Assembly (NCBI GenBank): GCA_020072815.1
Contig: JAIQGE010000012.1
Span: 186,001 to 250,000, forward strand
Reading direction: 5' to 3'
From: Terriglobia bacterium
Lineage (GTDB): Bacteria; Acidobacteriota; Terriglobia; Terriglobales; Acidobacteriaceae
DNA length: 64,000 bases
The translations under genes and the position numbers were made by a program. Positions 35,651-44,883 of the stretch are shown here, piece after piece. Positions within the stretch are counted from its first letter, which is position 1. Each line of letters opens with the position of its first letter. The notes under the pieces were generated by a model. The model saw only the letters and a program-made list of their open reading frames with translations, did no database searches and was not told the origin of the DNA.

Positions 35651-38404
35651 ATGCATGGCTTTTATAGTGGTTTTCTCCAATCCGCAGAGAGGTTCCCTGA
35701 CCGCGTCGCCACCGAGTTGCAGCGGACGTCAGGCGCGGTGGAGAGCCTCAGTTACGCCGAATTGCGCCGCCAGTCGGAGTCGGCGGGCCGCTGGCTGCGC
35801 GAATCCGGCATGTCAGCCGGCGTGCGCTGCGCCATCATGGCCGGCAACGGGCCGCTGTGGGTCTCAGCCTACCTGGGCATCATGTCCGCCGGAGCCGTAG
35901 CTGTTCCGCTGGACACGGCGTTCAACGCCCACCAGGTTAACAAGCTGCTGTGGGACTGCGGCGCGTCCGTGATCTTTACTGATTCCAAGAATCTGCCCGT
36001 GGTCGAAGAGGCCGTGGACCAGACGCTGGTCCGCGTGGTGATGATTGACGGTTCCGGTGAAGGCCGCTACTCCAACTTGCTGAGCATGTTCGCCGCCGGC
36101 CCCGGAGACTTCACTCCCGCCACCATCCAGGAAAGCGACCTGGCGGTGATCTTGTACACCTCCGGCACCACCTCTGATCCCAAAGGCGTAATGCTCACTC
36201 ACGGCAACCTGCTGGCGGAAGCCAAGTCCGTGTTCAGCACCATTGCGGTGAGCGAAAAAGACGCCATTCTGGGCGTGCTGCCGCTCTTCCACGCGCTGGC
36301 GCAGATGGCCAACCTGCTGCTTCCTTATGCTGTGGGCGCGCGCGTGGTGTATCTGGAAGAGCTGAACACCACGGACTTGCTGCGCGCGTTGAGCGAACGC
36401 AACATCACGCTCTTTGCCTGTGTCCCCCAATTCTTCTACCTGATCCACGAGCGCGTGATGCAGGAAGTCAAAAAACGCCCGTGGGCCTCGCGGATGGCCT
36501 TCCGCGCGCTCATGAACATCTCCGCCGCGGGACGGGTCACCGGCCTGAACGCGATTGGCATCAACCTGGGGAGACTGTTCTTCGGCAAAGTCCACCGGCT
36601 GCTGGGCCCGAAGATGCGGTACTTCGTCACTGGCGGCTCGGCGTTTGACGCCGCGGTAGGCCGCGATCTGGAAAAACTCGGCTTCACCGTGCTGCAGGCC
36701 TACGGCCTCACCGAGTGCAGCGGCGCCGCCACCGTCACCCGGCCCAAAGGCGGCGTGATGGGCTCGGTCGGACCGCCGCTCCAGTTCGTGCAAGTCAAGG
36801 TCGTTGACCCGCAGCCCGTGGAAGGTCTGCCCCATCCCGTGGGCGAGGTCATCATCGGCGGCGACATCGTGATGAAGGGTTACTACAACCGTGCCGACGC
36901 AACCAACGAAACCATCCGCGACGGCTGGCTCTACTCCGGCGACCTGGGCTACCTGGACCGGCGCGGCACCCTCTTTATTACCGGACGGAAGAAGGAAATC
37001 ATCGTCCTCAGCTCGGGCAAGAACATCTATCCCGAGGAGTTGGAGAACCATTACCTGCATTCTCCTTTTATCAAGGAGATCTGCGTGATGGGGCTGGTGA
37101 GCCGGCCGGGCGAGCCGTTTTCCGAGCGCCTGCACGCGGTGATTGTGCCTGACTTTGACGTGCTGCGCGAGCGAAAGATCGTCAACTCGCATGAGGTCAT
37201 CCGCTTTGACGTGGAGAATCTTTCCGCCGAATTGCCCAGCACCAAACGCATCCTGAGTTTTGATCTGTGGCTTGATCCGCTGCCTCGCACCAGCACGCGC
37301 AAGCTCAAGCGTTTTGAAATCCTGCGTCGCGTGATGGCCGGTGAGCGTGGCGGCGCGGAGAGCGCCTCTGCTGTAGAAGAGCCCACAGCGGAAGAAGCCA
37401 TGTGGCTGTCGCAGCCGGACGTGCAAAAGGCCTTGGCTGTGATCAAAGATGCCAGCAAGGCCAAGAAGCCCGTGCTGCCTTCGTCCAACCTGGAGCTTGA
37501 TCTGGGCTTTGACTCCATGGAGCGCGTGGAACTCATCGTCGCGCTGGAACGCGAGCTTGACGCCAAGGCCGACGACAAAGTCATCTCTGAGGTTTACACC
37601 GTCCGCGAAATGGTGGACGCCATTCTTCAGGCCCGTGGCGGCGCTGCCGGCACGCGAACCGGCCTTCCCGGATGGGACGCCATCCTGGCCTCTGACCCCG
37701 ATGACCCGGCCGTTTTGAAGTCCCTGCACAACAACGTGCTGCTCACGCTGTGGTGGTTCTTGCTGGGCAAATGCGTGGCTGTGCTCATGCGCGTCTTCTT
37801 CAATCTGCGCGTCAGCGGCAAAGATAAACTGCCCAAGTCCGGGCCGTTTATCCTGTCACCCAACCACCAGAGTTTTCTTGATGGGCCCGTAGTCGCCAGC
37901 CAGATTCCCTGGCGGCTCTTCAAGAACATGTTTTACGTTGGGACCAGTGAAATCTTTGGCCGGGGCATCCTGAAGTTTGTGGCCCGGATGTTCAAGCTCG
38001 TCCCCGTGGACCCCGACTCCAACCTGGTCAACGCCATGCGCGCCGGCGCCATCGGACTCCGTCGCGGCAACAACCTGGTTCTTTATCCTGAAGGCGAGCG
38101 CTCCATTGACGGCACGCCGAAGAAGTTCAAGAAAGGCGCCGCCATCCTGGCTGCGCACCTGAAAGTGCCCATCTATCCGGTAGCGTTGGAAGGCTTCTAC
38201 GACGCTTGGCCGCGCAGCAAGCGGCTTCCCCGCCTGTCAAAGCTGCGCGTGCAGTTTGGCGACCCCATCCAGCCGCCCGACGCGGTGAAGAATCCCGAAG
38301 AAACCTACAAGCAGATCACAGGACAACTCCGCGAAAGCGTCGTGCATATGTGGGAGGGCTTGCGCGATCAATCAGGAGAACACGCGCAGGCGACGGGGGA
38401 TTGA
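35651..38404 (+). CDS. Acyl-ACP synthetase/ACP/acyltransferase fusion (Aas-like)
   Basis: 917 aa, three modules. First, an AMP-forming ligase: YTSGTTSDPKGVMLTHGN near 169, YGLTECSG, YSGDLGYLDRRGTLFITGRKKEI, with SGKNIYPEE closing. Second, an acyl carrier domain (about 590-660), LELDLGFDSMERVELIVAL, whose Ser622 should carry phosphopantetheine. Third, a PlsC-type acyltransferase, PNHQSFLDGPV (NHX4D from Asn738) and LYPEGERSIDG. It probably activates fatty acids or re-acylates lysophospholipid at the inner membrane. E. coli Aas has the acyltransferase first and no ACP module, so the order differs. It may instead serve a lipid or polyketide-like pathway. No membrane pair like the one in Aas is evident. 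Confidence 0.88.
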   Translation: MHGFYSGFLQSAERFPDRVATELQRTSGAVESLSYAELRRQSESAGRWLRESGMSAGVRCAIMAGNGPLWVSAYLGIMSAGAVAVPLDTAFNAHQVNKLLWDCGASVIFTDSKNLPVVEEAVDQTLVRVVMIDGSGEGRYSNLLSMFAAGPGDFTPATIQESDLAVILYTSGTTSDPKGVMLTHGNLLAEAKSVFSTIAVSEKDAILGVLPLFHALAQMANLLLPYAVGARVVYLEELNTTDLLRALSERNITLFACVPQFFYLIHERVMQEVKKRPWASRMAFRALMNISAAGRVTGLNAIGINLGRLFFGKVHRLLGPKMRYFVTGGSAFDAAVGRDLEKLGFTVLQAYGLTECSGAATVTRPKGGVMGSVGPPLQFVQVKVVDPQPVEGLPHPVGEVIIGGDIVMKGYYNRADATNETIRDGWLYSGDLGYLDRRGTLFITGRKKEIIVLSSGKNIYPEELENHYLHSPFIKEICVMGLVSRPGEPFSERLHAVIVPDFDVLRERKIVNSHEVIRFDVENLSAELPSTKRILSFDLWLDPLPRTSTRKLKRFEILRRVMAGERGGAESASAVEEPTAEEAMWLSQPDVQKALAVIKDASKAKKPVLPSSNLELDLGFDSMERVELIVALERELDAKADDKVISEVYTVREMVDAILQARGGAAGTRTGLPGWDAILASDPDDPAVLKSLHNNVLLTLWWFLLGKCVAVLMRVFFNLRVSGKDKLPKSGPFILSPNHQSFLDGPVVASQIPWRLFKNMFYVGTSEIFGRGILKFVARMFKLVPVDPDSNLVNAMRAGAIGLRRGNNLVLYPEGERSIDGTPKKFKKGAAILAAHLKVPIYPVALEGFYDAWPRSKRLPRLSKLRVQFGDPIQPPDAVKNPEETYKQITGQLRESVVHMWEGLRDQSGEHAQATGD

Positions 38405-38407
38405 AAA

Positions 38408-38553
38408 AAGCAGCTAGCGACTAGCAGCTGGCAAATAGCAAAAACCGATTCCTTGGTGCGCTCGGAATGACAAGACCGAAATAAGAGCGTGTGTGCCAAA
38501 GACTAGTTGACACTTTGCCTTGGCTAGCTGCTAGCTGCCAATTGCTAGTTGCT
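38408..38553. repeat. TAGC-rich blocks after the Aas-like gene
   Basis: CAGCTAGCGACTAGCAGCTG (38409-38428) follows the stop closely, and TGGCTAGCTGCTAGCTGCC (38521-38539) lies just before the end of the convergent BON gene. Between them sits a sequence resembling one end of the MITE-like element. Confidence 0.65.
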
Positions 38554-39059
38554 TATTCTTCCGCCACCGTCAGCTTTGATTCCACTTCTTTCACGCCGGG
38601 GGTTTCGCGGACCATTTGCATGGCGCGTTCACGGTCGCGCGTGTTGCGCACCATTCCTTCCAGCGTGACTGCTCCTTCTCGGACACGCAGCGTGATGCCC
38701 TTCAGTCCGGCGTCTTCCAGCCGCTGCTGCACCCGTCCCAGAACTGCCGTGTCATTTTCCGCCGGGGGATCGAGCGCAATCTCATTGCGGACGCTGTTTA
38801 CGTGGGCGATGTCGCGGACCTTGCGCACCAGAAACTTGCGCGTGCTCGCCAGCTCAACGCTGCCCGTCAACGTTACTACGCTGTCGCCGACCTCGGCTTT
38901 TACGTTCTTGTAGTCGCTCTTGCCCGCCAGCAACCGGCCAACAGCGGTGCGAATCCCTTCGTCATAGCGTCCGCCGCGGTGAGTGCGCTGTACCGGCGAG
39001 AACGTCGGAAGCGTAAGCAACAAGAACAACGTCAAGGCAATGCCCCGAACAGCAGACAT
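38553..39059 (-). CDS. Secreted protein with two BON domains
   Basis: 168 aa. The signal peptide is MSAVRGIALTLFLLLTLPTFS. Two BON repeats follow: about 32-95 (TAVGRLLAGKSDYKNVKAEVGDSVVTLTGSVEL) and about 105-165 (VQQRLEDAGLKGITLRVREGAVTLEGMVRN). BON domains bind phospholipid in the outer envelope and occur in OsmY/DolP-like proteins. GGGAGGAA precedes the ATG. It is a single gene, possibly stress-related, but no regulatory site is seen. Confidence 0.88.
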   Translation of the reverse strand: MSAVRGIALTLFLLLTLPTFSPVQRTHRGGRYDEGIRTAVGRLLAGKSDYKNVKAEVGDSVVTLTGSVELASTRKFLVRKVRDIAHVNSVRNEIALDPPAENDTAVLGRVQQRLEDAGLKGITLRVREGAVTLEGMVRNTRDRERAMQMVRETPGVKEVESKLTVAEE

Positions 39060-39156
39060 GTTTCCTCCCCTTGCCGCAAGACGAAACGGGTGACACGCAG
39101 CCTATGCCGTGTATCACCCGCTTTCATGTTAACAAGGACTTGCCGCTGTCGCTTGG

Positions 39157-39441
39157 TTAGCGACGGCCGCGAATCAGCCATCCCACCAGCACGCCAACTC
39201 CGATACCGGCGACCGCCGCAGCGGTGACGGACGTAAGCGGACGGGCCTTGATCCCCCGGCGGGCATCTTCAGCGGCCTCTTCCGCCGCAACCTGCGTCCG
39301 GCGGACGCCTTTGGCCACCGACTTGTAAGCTTCATCCACATTTTTCTTGATGATGGCGGGAATTTCTTTGGTTTTTTCTACTGCTTCTGCGATTTCGTCC
39401 TTTACCTGCTGACCGACGTAAGCCACGTTGTCCAGTTTCAT
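39157..39441 (-). CDS. YqjD/ElaB-like (DUF883-type) membrane-tethered protein
   Basis: 94 aa. A charged helix (QVKDEIAEAVEKTKEIPAII, then AYKSVAKGVRRTQVAAEEAAEDARRG) precedes one C-terminal membrane helix (SVTAAAVAGIGVGVLVGWLI) ending RGRR. This is the layout of YqjD/ElaB proteins, which anchor ribosomes to the inner membrane in E. coli stationary phase. That role is only suggested. AGGGAG lies before the ATG. Confidence 0.75.
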   Translation of the reverse strand: MKLDNVAYVGQQVKDEIAEAVEKTKEIPAIIKKNVDEAYKSVAKGVRRTQVAAEEAAEDARRGIKARPLTSVTAAAVAGIGVGVLVGWLIRGRR

Positions 39442-39584
39442 GGGGAACTCCCTTTTGAAAAAAAATCGATTTTTAACTGCCGCTTAACTTAGATGCCCAA
39501 GGACGGTGCTGCGGTGCCATAAAAGTGTCTCGACACGCGTCCCTGCATCTTGGCAGTCTATATATTGGCGGACCTGGACTGAAC

Positions 39585-40973
39585 TTAAGAAGACTGGGCG
39601 TCAACCAGGCTCCGCATCTGGGCGATATACCTTTTGCTGTCAAACTTCCTGGAAGTGCTGTTGAACGCCATGTAACGCACCATGCCGAACACCGGACGGT
39701 CAAACCACGGTCGGTCATGTTTGCCCACAATCGCCCAGGCGATGCCCGCGTAGCCATTGGGATCGCGGCCATCCAGTTCGTATTTGTCATTCAGATAGAC
39801 GGCGGTCTTGAACGCCTGCGCCGGTGTCTTGCTCCATTCCAGAATCTTCTTGGCCCAGTACATGCGCAGGTAGTTGTGCATCCAGCCAGTCACGGTCATC
39901 TGCTGCTGCGCGGCGTTCCACAAGGGATCGTGGGTTCGCGCGTATTCGAGCTGGCGTTGCGTGTAAATCGTGCGGCCATCGCCCGCGTGGGCGGCCAGAC
40001 TCTTGTGCGCCCAGGGTGGTCCGCTCTCAAAGTTGTCGTAATCAGGATTGAAGCGCACAAAGTTCACCGCCAGCTCGCGCCGGACGATCATCTGTTCCAG
40101 AAACGCGGCCTTGGCGGCCTTGGGCGCGGCCGCTTTCTGGACAGCCAGCGCCACGGTGTGCGGCCCAATGTGTCCAAAATGCAGGTAAGGCGACAGATGG
40201 CTGGTGGAATCAAGCTCCGGCTTGTTGCGATCAGCAACGTATCCGGCAAGCTGGTTTTTGACGAAATGCTTCACGCGCTTCAGCGCTTCGTCGGTTCCCC
40301 CGACAAAGTAACTGCTCGGCGGCACGGAACGGTCCAGCGGCCAGCCTTCTGTAATATCCACGTCCGCCTGCAGCGACTGCAAGTCTTCTGGCGCCTTCCA
40401 CTTCACTTTTGCTTTCGTATTCCCCACCGGGCGCAGAAACTCCGGCAACAAACGACGGATCACCGGACGCGCGGTGTAGGCCGCGTACTGCTCTTTCATC
40501 AGCAGCTTGCTGGGGACGATCACGTCGGCGTCCACGGTCCAGAACGGCACGCGCAGGCGCTGCATCACTCGGGCGCGCCAGCTTTCAGGCTCGCGCATGG
40601 GGTTCTCATCGCCGACGACCAGCACCGGAAGAACTTCATCGCAAAACTTGAGCAGATGGTGATCAGGAAATCGCCGCAACACAAATCCGATGCCGCGCTG
40701 CGCCAGCCGCTTGGCGATCGCCGGGATCCCTTGGTTCAGAAAATGGTAGTGGCGCAGATTGGCGTGCGGATAGAACGGCACGGGCGCGAAGAACACGACG
40801 CAGGGCTGGCCCAGCAGGTTGGCGGCGCGCACCGCCACCTCCAGCGCGGGATTATCCAGCGCGCGCTGCGAGCGCTGCATCCAGTACACAACGCATTTGC
40901 CGTTAGGATCAGGCGCGCCGGCGCGGCGGACGGTCACGCGCGGATCGGCGGCGAGTTTTTTGAGTCCGTTCAT
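39585..40973 (-). CDS. Class II CPD photolyase
   Basis: 462 aa from ATG 40973. An in-frame ATG at 41009 is possible but lacks better support and would bring the start to within 31 bp of the divergent aceE start. Class II features include the N-terminal CVVYWMQRSQRALDNPALEVAV and the C-terminal YELDGRDPNGYAGIAWAIVGKHDRPWFDRPVFGMVRYM, the flavin-binding part. It would repair UV-induced cyclobutane dimers with FAD and light. The ends VNFVRFNPDYDNF and TGWMHNYLRMYWAKKILEW fit the helical FAD domain. Confidence 0.93.
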   Translation of the reverse strand: MNGLKKLAADPRVTVRRAGAPDPNGKCVVYWMQRSQRALDNPALEVAVRAANLLGQPCVVFFAPVPFYPHANLRHYHFLNQGIPAIAKRLAQRGIGFVLRRFPDHHLLKFCDEVLPVLVVGDENPMREPESWRARVMQRLRVPFWTVDADVIVPSKLLMKEQYAAYTARPVIRRLLPEFLRPVGNTKAKVKWKAPEDLQSLQADVDITEGWPLDRSVPPSSYFVGGTDEALKRVKHFVKNQLAGYVADRNKPELDSTSHLSPYLHFGHIGPHTVALAVQKAAAPKAAKAAFLEQMIVRRELAVNFVRFNPDYDNFESGPPWAHKSLAAHAGDGRTIYTQRQLEYARTHDPLWNAAQQQMTVTGWMHNYLRMYWAKKILEWSKTPAQAFKTAVYLNDKYELDGRDPNGYAGIAWAIVGKHDRPWFDRPVFGMVRYMAFNSTSRKFDSKRYIAQMRSLVDAQSS

Positions 40974-41040
40974 CTTCTGCTTTCGTTGTAACACATGGCC
41001 AATTGTCATCGCGCCCCGTTCGCGTCATACTAGAAGGATT

Positions 41041-43713
41041 ATGGAAACCAAAGTGACCACGCCGGCGCGGCCGGACCAGCAGGAAATTGAAGAATGGATT
41101 GAGGCGTTTGACGAAGTCATTATTCAGGAAGGCGCCACGCAAGGCACGCGTTTACTGGAAGCCCTGGGCAAGCGGGCCCGTGAAGCCGGCGTCAATGTCC
41201 CGGCCACGCTGAATACTCCTTATATCAACACCATTCCCGTGGAAGAAGAGTTCCCCTACCCGGGCGATCGCGTGCTGGAACGGCGCATCAAGAGCCTGAT
41301 CCGCTGGAACGCCATGGCCATGGTGCATCGCCAGAACAAGAAAGATCCTGGCATCGGCGGGCACATTTCCACGTTCTCATCCCTGGCGACTCTGCTGGAA
41401 GTCGGCTTCAACCATTTCTTCCGCGCCAGCTACGGCGACCAGCCCGGCGACTTCATTTACTTTCAAGGCCATGCGTCGCCCGGCGTTTATGCCCGGGCGT
41501 TTCTGGAAGGCCGCATCAGCCAGCAGCAGGTGGAAAATTTCCGCCATGAGCTGCGCGACACGCCGGGGCTGTCTTCCTATCCGCATCCCTGGTTGATGCC
41601 CCACTTCTGGCGCTTCCCTACAGTTTCCATGGGGCTGGGCCCCATCAGCGCGGTGTACCAGGCGCGTTTTATGCGCTACCTGGAAAATCGCGGCATCATC
41701 CAGAAGACGCCGCGCAAAGTCTGGGCCTACCTGGGCGACGGCGAAACCGACGAGCCCGAAGCGCTGGGCTCTTTGACCATGGCCTCGCGCGAGAAGCTGG
41801 ACAACCTGATCTACGTGGTCAACTGCAACCTGCAGCGCCTGGATGGGCCGGTGCGCGGCAACGGCAAGATCATCCAGGAACTGGAAGCCGACTTCCGTGG
41901 CGCCGGTTGGAACGTGATCAAAGTCGTCTGGGGCTCCAACTGGGACGACCTTCTGGCCCGCGACAAATCCGGCATGTTGCTCAAGCGCATGGAAGAGTGC
42001 GTGGACGGCGAATACCAGAGTTTCAAAGCCAAAGACGGCGCCTTTGTGCGCAAAGAATTCTTTGGCAAGTATCCTGAGACCCTGGCGCTGGTCGAACACA
42101 TGACGGACGATGAGATCTGGCACTTGCAGCGCGGCGGCCTGGATCCGCAGAAAGTATTCAACGCCTACAAGCGCGCCGTGGAACACACCGGCCAGCCTAC
42201 GGTGATCCTGGCCAAGACCATTAAAGGTTACGGGCTGGGGTCGGCGCAGGCCCGCAACGCCACCCATCAGGAAAAGAAGATGACCGACGAAGCGCTGTCG
42301 GCATTCCGCGCGCGCTTTGAGATTCCCATTCCGGACAAAGCCGCCAAAGAAGGCCTGCCGTACAAACCGGCGGACGACAGCCCGGAGATCGTTTACCTCA
42401 AAGAACGCCGCAAGCAGTTGGGCGGATACACGCCTTCGCGCGAGGTCCCGGACTTCAAGTTTGAAGCGCCGCCGCTGGATTTCTTCGCCGAATCGCTGGC
42501 CGGATCCAAAGGCCGCGCCGTATCCACGACCATGGGCTACGTCAGCATGCTGCGCAGCCTGCTCAAGCATCCCAAGCTGGGCAAGCTGGTGGTGCCCATC
42601 GTCCCCGACGAAGCCCGCACCTTCGGCATGGAATCAATTTTCCGCCAGGTGGGAATTTACGCCTACCAGGGCCAGCTCTATAAACCGCACGACCAGGAAA
42701 TGCTCCTTTATTATCACGAAGCCAAAGACGGGCAGATTCTGGAAGAAGGCATCACCGAAGCCGGCTCCATGGCGTCATGCACGGCGGCCGGCACGGCGTA
42801 TTCGAATTACGGCGTGCCCATGGTTCCCTTCTTTATTTATTACTCCATGTTCGGCTTCCAGCGTATCGGCGACCTGATCTGGGCGTTCGCCGACGCGCGC
42901 GGCAAAGGCTTCCTGCTGGGCGCCACCGGCGGCCGCACCACTCTGCTGGGCGAAGGCCTGCAGCATCAGGACGGGCACAGCCTGGTGCTCTCCAGCGTGG
43001 TCCCCACCTGCGCCAGCTACGATCCGGCGTACGTGTATGAAGTCGCGGTGATCGTGCAAGACGGGCTGCGCCGCATGTACCAGGAGCGCGAAGACCGCTT
43101 CTACTACATCATGCTGTACAACGAAGATTACAACATGCCGGAGATACCCAAGGGCTGCGAAGAAGGAATTTTGCGCGGCCTCTACAAGCTGAAAGACGCA
43201 AGCGGAGGCAAGTCGCAAGTGCAGTTGTTCGGCAGCGGCAGCATTCTCAATGAAGCGCTGGCGGCCCAGGCGATCCTGGCGGAGAAATACAAAGTCCAGG
43301 CCAGCGTGTGGAGCGTGACCAGCTACAACGAACTGCGCCGCGAGGCCCTGGCCACCGAGCGCTGGAACCGTCTGCATCCCGCGGAGAAAATGAAGCAGCC
43401 ATACATTCTCTCTACACTCGAAGCCGCTGGGGCCCAGGGGCCGATCGTCGCGGCGACCGATTACATGAAGGCCGTCCCCGACCAACTGGCTCCCTGGCTG
43501 GGAACGCGCCTGTCCACGCTGGGCACCGACGGCTTTGGCCGCAGCGACAATCGCGCGCACCTGCGCCGGCACTTTGAGATCAACGCGGAGTCCATTGCGG
43601 CAGCGGCGCTGTCGGCCTTGGCCCGCGATGGCAAGTTTGATCCCAAAGCCGCGCAGCAGGCCCACGTTGATCTCGGCGTGGACACGGAAAAGGTGGATCC
43701 GGCAAGGGCGTAA
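41041..43713 (+). CDS. aceE: Pyruvate dehydrogenase E1 component, homodimeric (AceE)
   Basis: 890 aa from ATG 41041. AceE decarboxylates pyruvate with thiamine diphosphate and passes the acetyl group to the E2 lipoyl domain. The TPP motif is GDGETDEPEALGSLT near residue 233, ending at VNCNLQRLDGP as in E. coli AceE. DPGIGGHISTFSSLATLLEVGFNHFFR and HQDGHSLVLSSVVP are also typical. The start has AGAAGGA just before it; TTGTCA and CATACT spaced 17 bp at 41003-41031 could be the promoter, but it would give an almost leaderless message. E2 and E3 genes are not in the window. The size matches E. coli (887 aa). Confidence 0.97.
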   Translation: METKVTTPARPDQQEIEEWIEAFDEVIIQEGATQGTRLLEALGKRAREAGVNVPATLNTPYINTIPVEEEFPYPGDRVLERRIKSLIRWNAMAMVHRQNKKDPGIGGHISTFSSLATLLEVGFNHFFRASYGDQPGDFIYFQGHASPGVYARAFLEGRISQQQVENFRHELRDTPGLSSYPHPWLMPHFWRFPTVSMGLGPISAVYQARFMRYLENRGIIQKTPRKVWAYLGDGETDEPEALGSLTMASREKLDNLIYVVNCNLQRLDGPVRGNGKIIQELEADFRGAGWNVIKVVWGSNWDDLLARDKSGMLLKRMEECVDGEYQSFKAKDGAFVRKEFFGKYPETLALVEHMTDDEIWHLQRGGLDPQKVFNAYKRAVEHTGQPTVILAKTIKGYGLGSAQARNATHQEKKMTDEALSAFRARFEIPIPDKAAKEGLPYKPADDSPEIVYLKERRKQLGGYTPSREVPDFKFEAPPLDFFAESLAGSKGRAVSTTMGYVSMLRSLLKHPKLGKLVVPIVPDEARTFGMESIFRQVGIYAYQGQLYKPHDQEMLLYYHEAKDGQILEEGITEAGSMASCTAAGTAYSNYGVPMVPFFIYYSMFGFQRIGDLIWAFADARGKGFLLGATGGRTTLLGEGLQHQDGHSLVLSSVVPTCASYDPAYVYEVAVIVQDGLRRMYQEREDRFYYIMLYNEDYNMPEIPKGCEEGILRGLYKLKDASGGKSQVQLFGSGSILNEALAAQAILAEKYKVQASVWSVTSYNELRREALATERWNRLHPAEKMKQPYILSTLEAAGAQGPIVAATDYMKAVPDQLAPWLGTRLSTLGTDGFGRSDNRAHLRRHFEINAESIAAAALSALARDGKFDPKAAQQAHVDLGVDTEKVDPARA

Positions 43714-43765
43714 AGAGAGCAGCCACCGGCTAGCGATGTAGAACTTTTTGCTGGTTTTTCGCGGA

Positions 43766-44032
43766 TCACTTGCCAAACAAAAGCCGCAGCAGAAGGAAAA
43801 CAAGAATTGGAGCGGTGAAGTACATCAGGCATCCCCATAGTCCAGGGAGAGCTTGATGTGACCTTGGTGCGGTCGGAGACGTCCTTTGGCGGGGATGTTC
43901 AACGAACGATTCTGGCTTCCATGTGTTTAGATCAGTCCGAGGATGTGGGATGCCGATATTGTCGTGAACGAAACCAGATCCTGAGCAATATCGGCAGTTC
44001 TCGTTACTTCCTTCGCAAACACAAGGTTTCAT
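43766..44032 (-). CDS. Small Cys-rich protein with C-terminal membrane helix
   Basis: 88 aa. It opens MKPCVCEGSNENCRYCSGSGF, a C-x-C-x-G...C-x2-C-x-G-S-G pattern like the DnaJ zinc centre, and ends LMYFTAPILVFLLLRLLFGK, a membrane helix. It overlaps the upstream small zinc protein by 4 bp (ATGA), so the two look translationally coupled. No function known. It lies between aceE and a RAYT element. Confidence 0.6.
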   Translation of the reverse strand: MKPCVCEGSNENCRYCSGSGFVHDNIGIPHPRTDLNTWKPESFVEHPRQRTSPTAPRSHQALPGLWGCLMYFTAPILVFLLLRLLFGK

Positions 44033-44220
44033 ATAATTTTGCGACGATCTCTGTGGCGCTTGGCGTTACAAGGCCGGCATTCGCAATGTCTACCTCCTTC
44101 CGATCCTTCGTGGCTTTTGCCTCCGGGCGAAAAATCCGTAAGCGGTTTCCATGTGCGGCAGGTTGAACAGAGCTTTTCTTCGATTCCACCTCTAACTCGA
44201 AGTTTTGGATATGGCTGCAT
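44029..44220 (-). CDS. Small two-CXXC protein
   Basis: 63 aa. It contains KLCSTCRTWKPLTDFSPGG and HCECRPCNAKRHRDRRK, so two CX2C pairs (CSTC and CRPC) with a short loop. Such proteins probably hold one zinc and resemble the zinc part of HNH-type or phage-derived small proteins, but no nuclease motif is visible. It is followed, with a 4-bp overlap, by the membrane-tailed Cys-rich gene. Confidence 0.55.
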   Translation of the reverse strand: MQPYPKLRVRGGIEEKLCSTCRTWKPLTDFSPGGKSHEGSEGGRHCECRPCNAKRHRDRRKII

Positions 44221-44351
44221 GGAATCAAGTCCCCAATATTTATAGGCTACGCCGCCTGCAGCAGCTCATCAACACGGTCTTAGAGACATTGCCGAATTTC
44301 TTCATTATTCGTCTTATCGCCCTGGCTTTTTGAATTTGTTACCAGGAAATA

Positions 44352-44438
44352 AAGCGCCGCAGGCGCGCCATAACGGTAGCCCAGGCCGTAAGGCCTGGGA
44401 AAACGGATGTAGAATCTGAAGCCCCGGAGGGGCGACAC
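44352..44438 (+). repeat. REP element C (left end of RAYT element)
   Basis: GCGCCGCAGGCGC, CCCAGGCC...GGCCTGGG and GCCCCGGAGGGGC follow in order and end in CGACAC, right at the start of the RAYT gene. It is inverted relative to element D. Confidence 0.9.
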
Positions 44439-44882
44439 TTGTCACATACCTACAGCAAGAACCATTTTCACATCGTATTCAGCACCAAGGGACGCAGAAA
44501 ACTGATCGCAAAAGGACTCCAGGCGCAACTCTGGAGTTACACAATGGGCATTTGCCGGAACGTGAACATCGTGGGACTTGCCATCGGCGGAATGGAAGAC
44601 CACGTTCATGCCCTGGTAGAGCTGCCGCCGAGCATGTCCGTATCAAAAGCGGTCAATCTGCTGAAATCGAACTCCTCACGGTGGATGAACCAGCAGGGGA
44701 TCAAATTTGCCTGGCAGGAAGGCTTCAGTTCGTTCGCTGTAAGCGCGTCGAACGTTCCGGCAGTGAAGAAATACGTTTTGAATCAGGAAATTCATCATCG
44801 CAAGATGAGCTTTGAGGACGAGCTTCTCGTATTGCTCAGAAAGCACGGGATCGACTTCGATCCCAAACACGTCTTCGGTTAG
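44439..44882 (+). mobile_element. RAYT: REP-associated IS200-like Y1 transposase
   Basis: 147 aa. HFHIVFSTKGRRKLI at the start, IGGMEDHVHALVELPP with the HVH metal motif, and the later KKYVLNQEIHHRKMSFEDE with the Tyr region match IS200/RAYT TnpA proteins. These cut single-stranded DNA with a Tyr nucleophile at REP hairpins. Flanking REP elements C and D are inverted to each other and touch the gene on both sides, so this looks like a complete REP-RAYT-REP unit. The start is TTG 44439. The protein is intact, in contrast to the fragment at 25301. Confidence 0.92.
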
Positions 44883-44883
44883 T

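Noticed and set aside
35864-37729. Long reverse-strand frame (621 codons)
   Set aside because: Antisense to the Aas-like gene; no domains, His/Gln/Val-rich shadow composition.
39525-40991. Forward frame of 488 codons
   Set aside because: Antisense to the class II photolyase, which is well supported.
41003-41031. TTGTCA-17-CATACT promoter before aceE
   Set aside because: Good spacing, but transcription would begin at or after the ribosome binding site, so it conflicts with the start at 41041. Mentioned only in the aceE entry.
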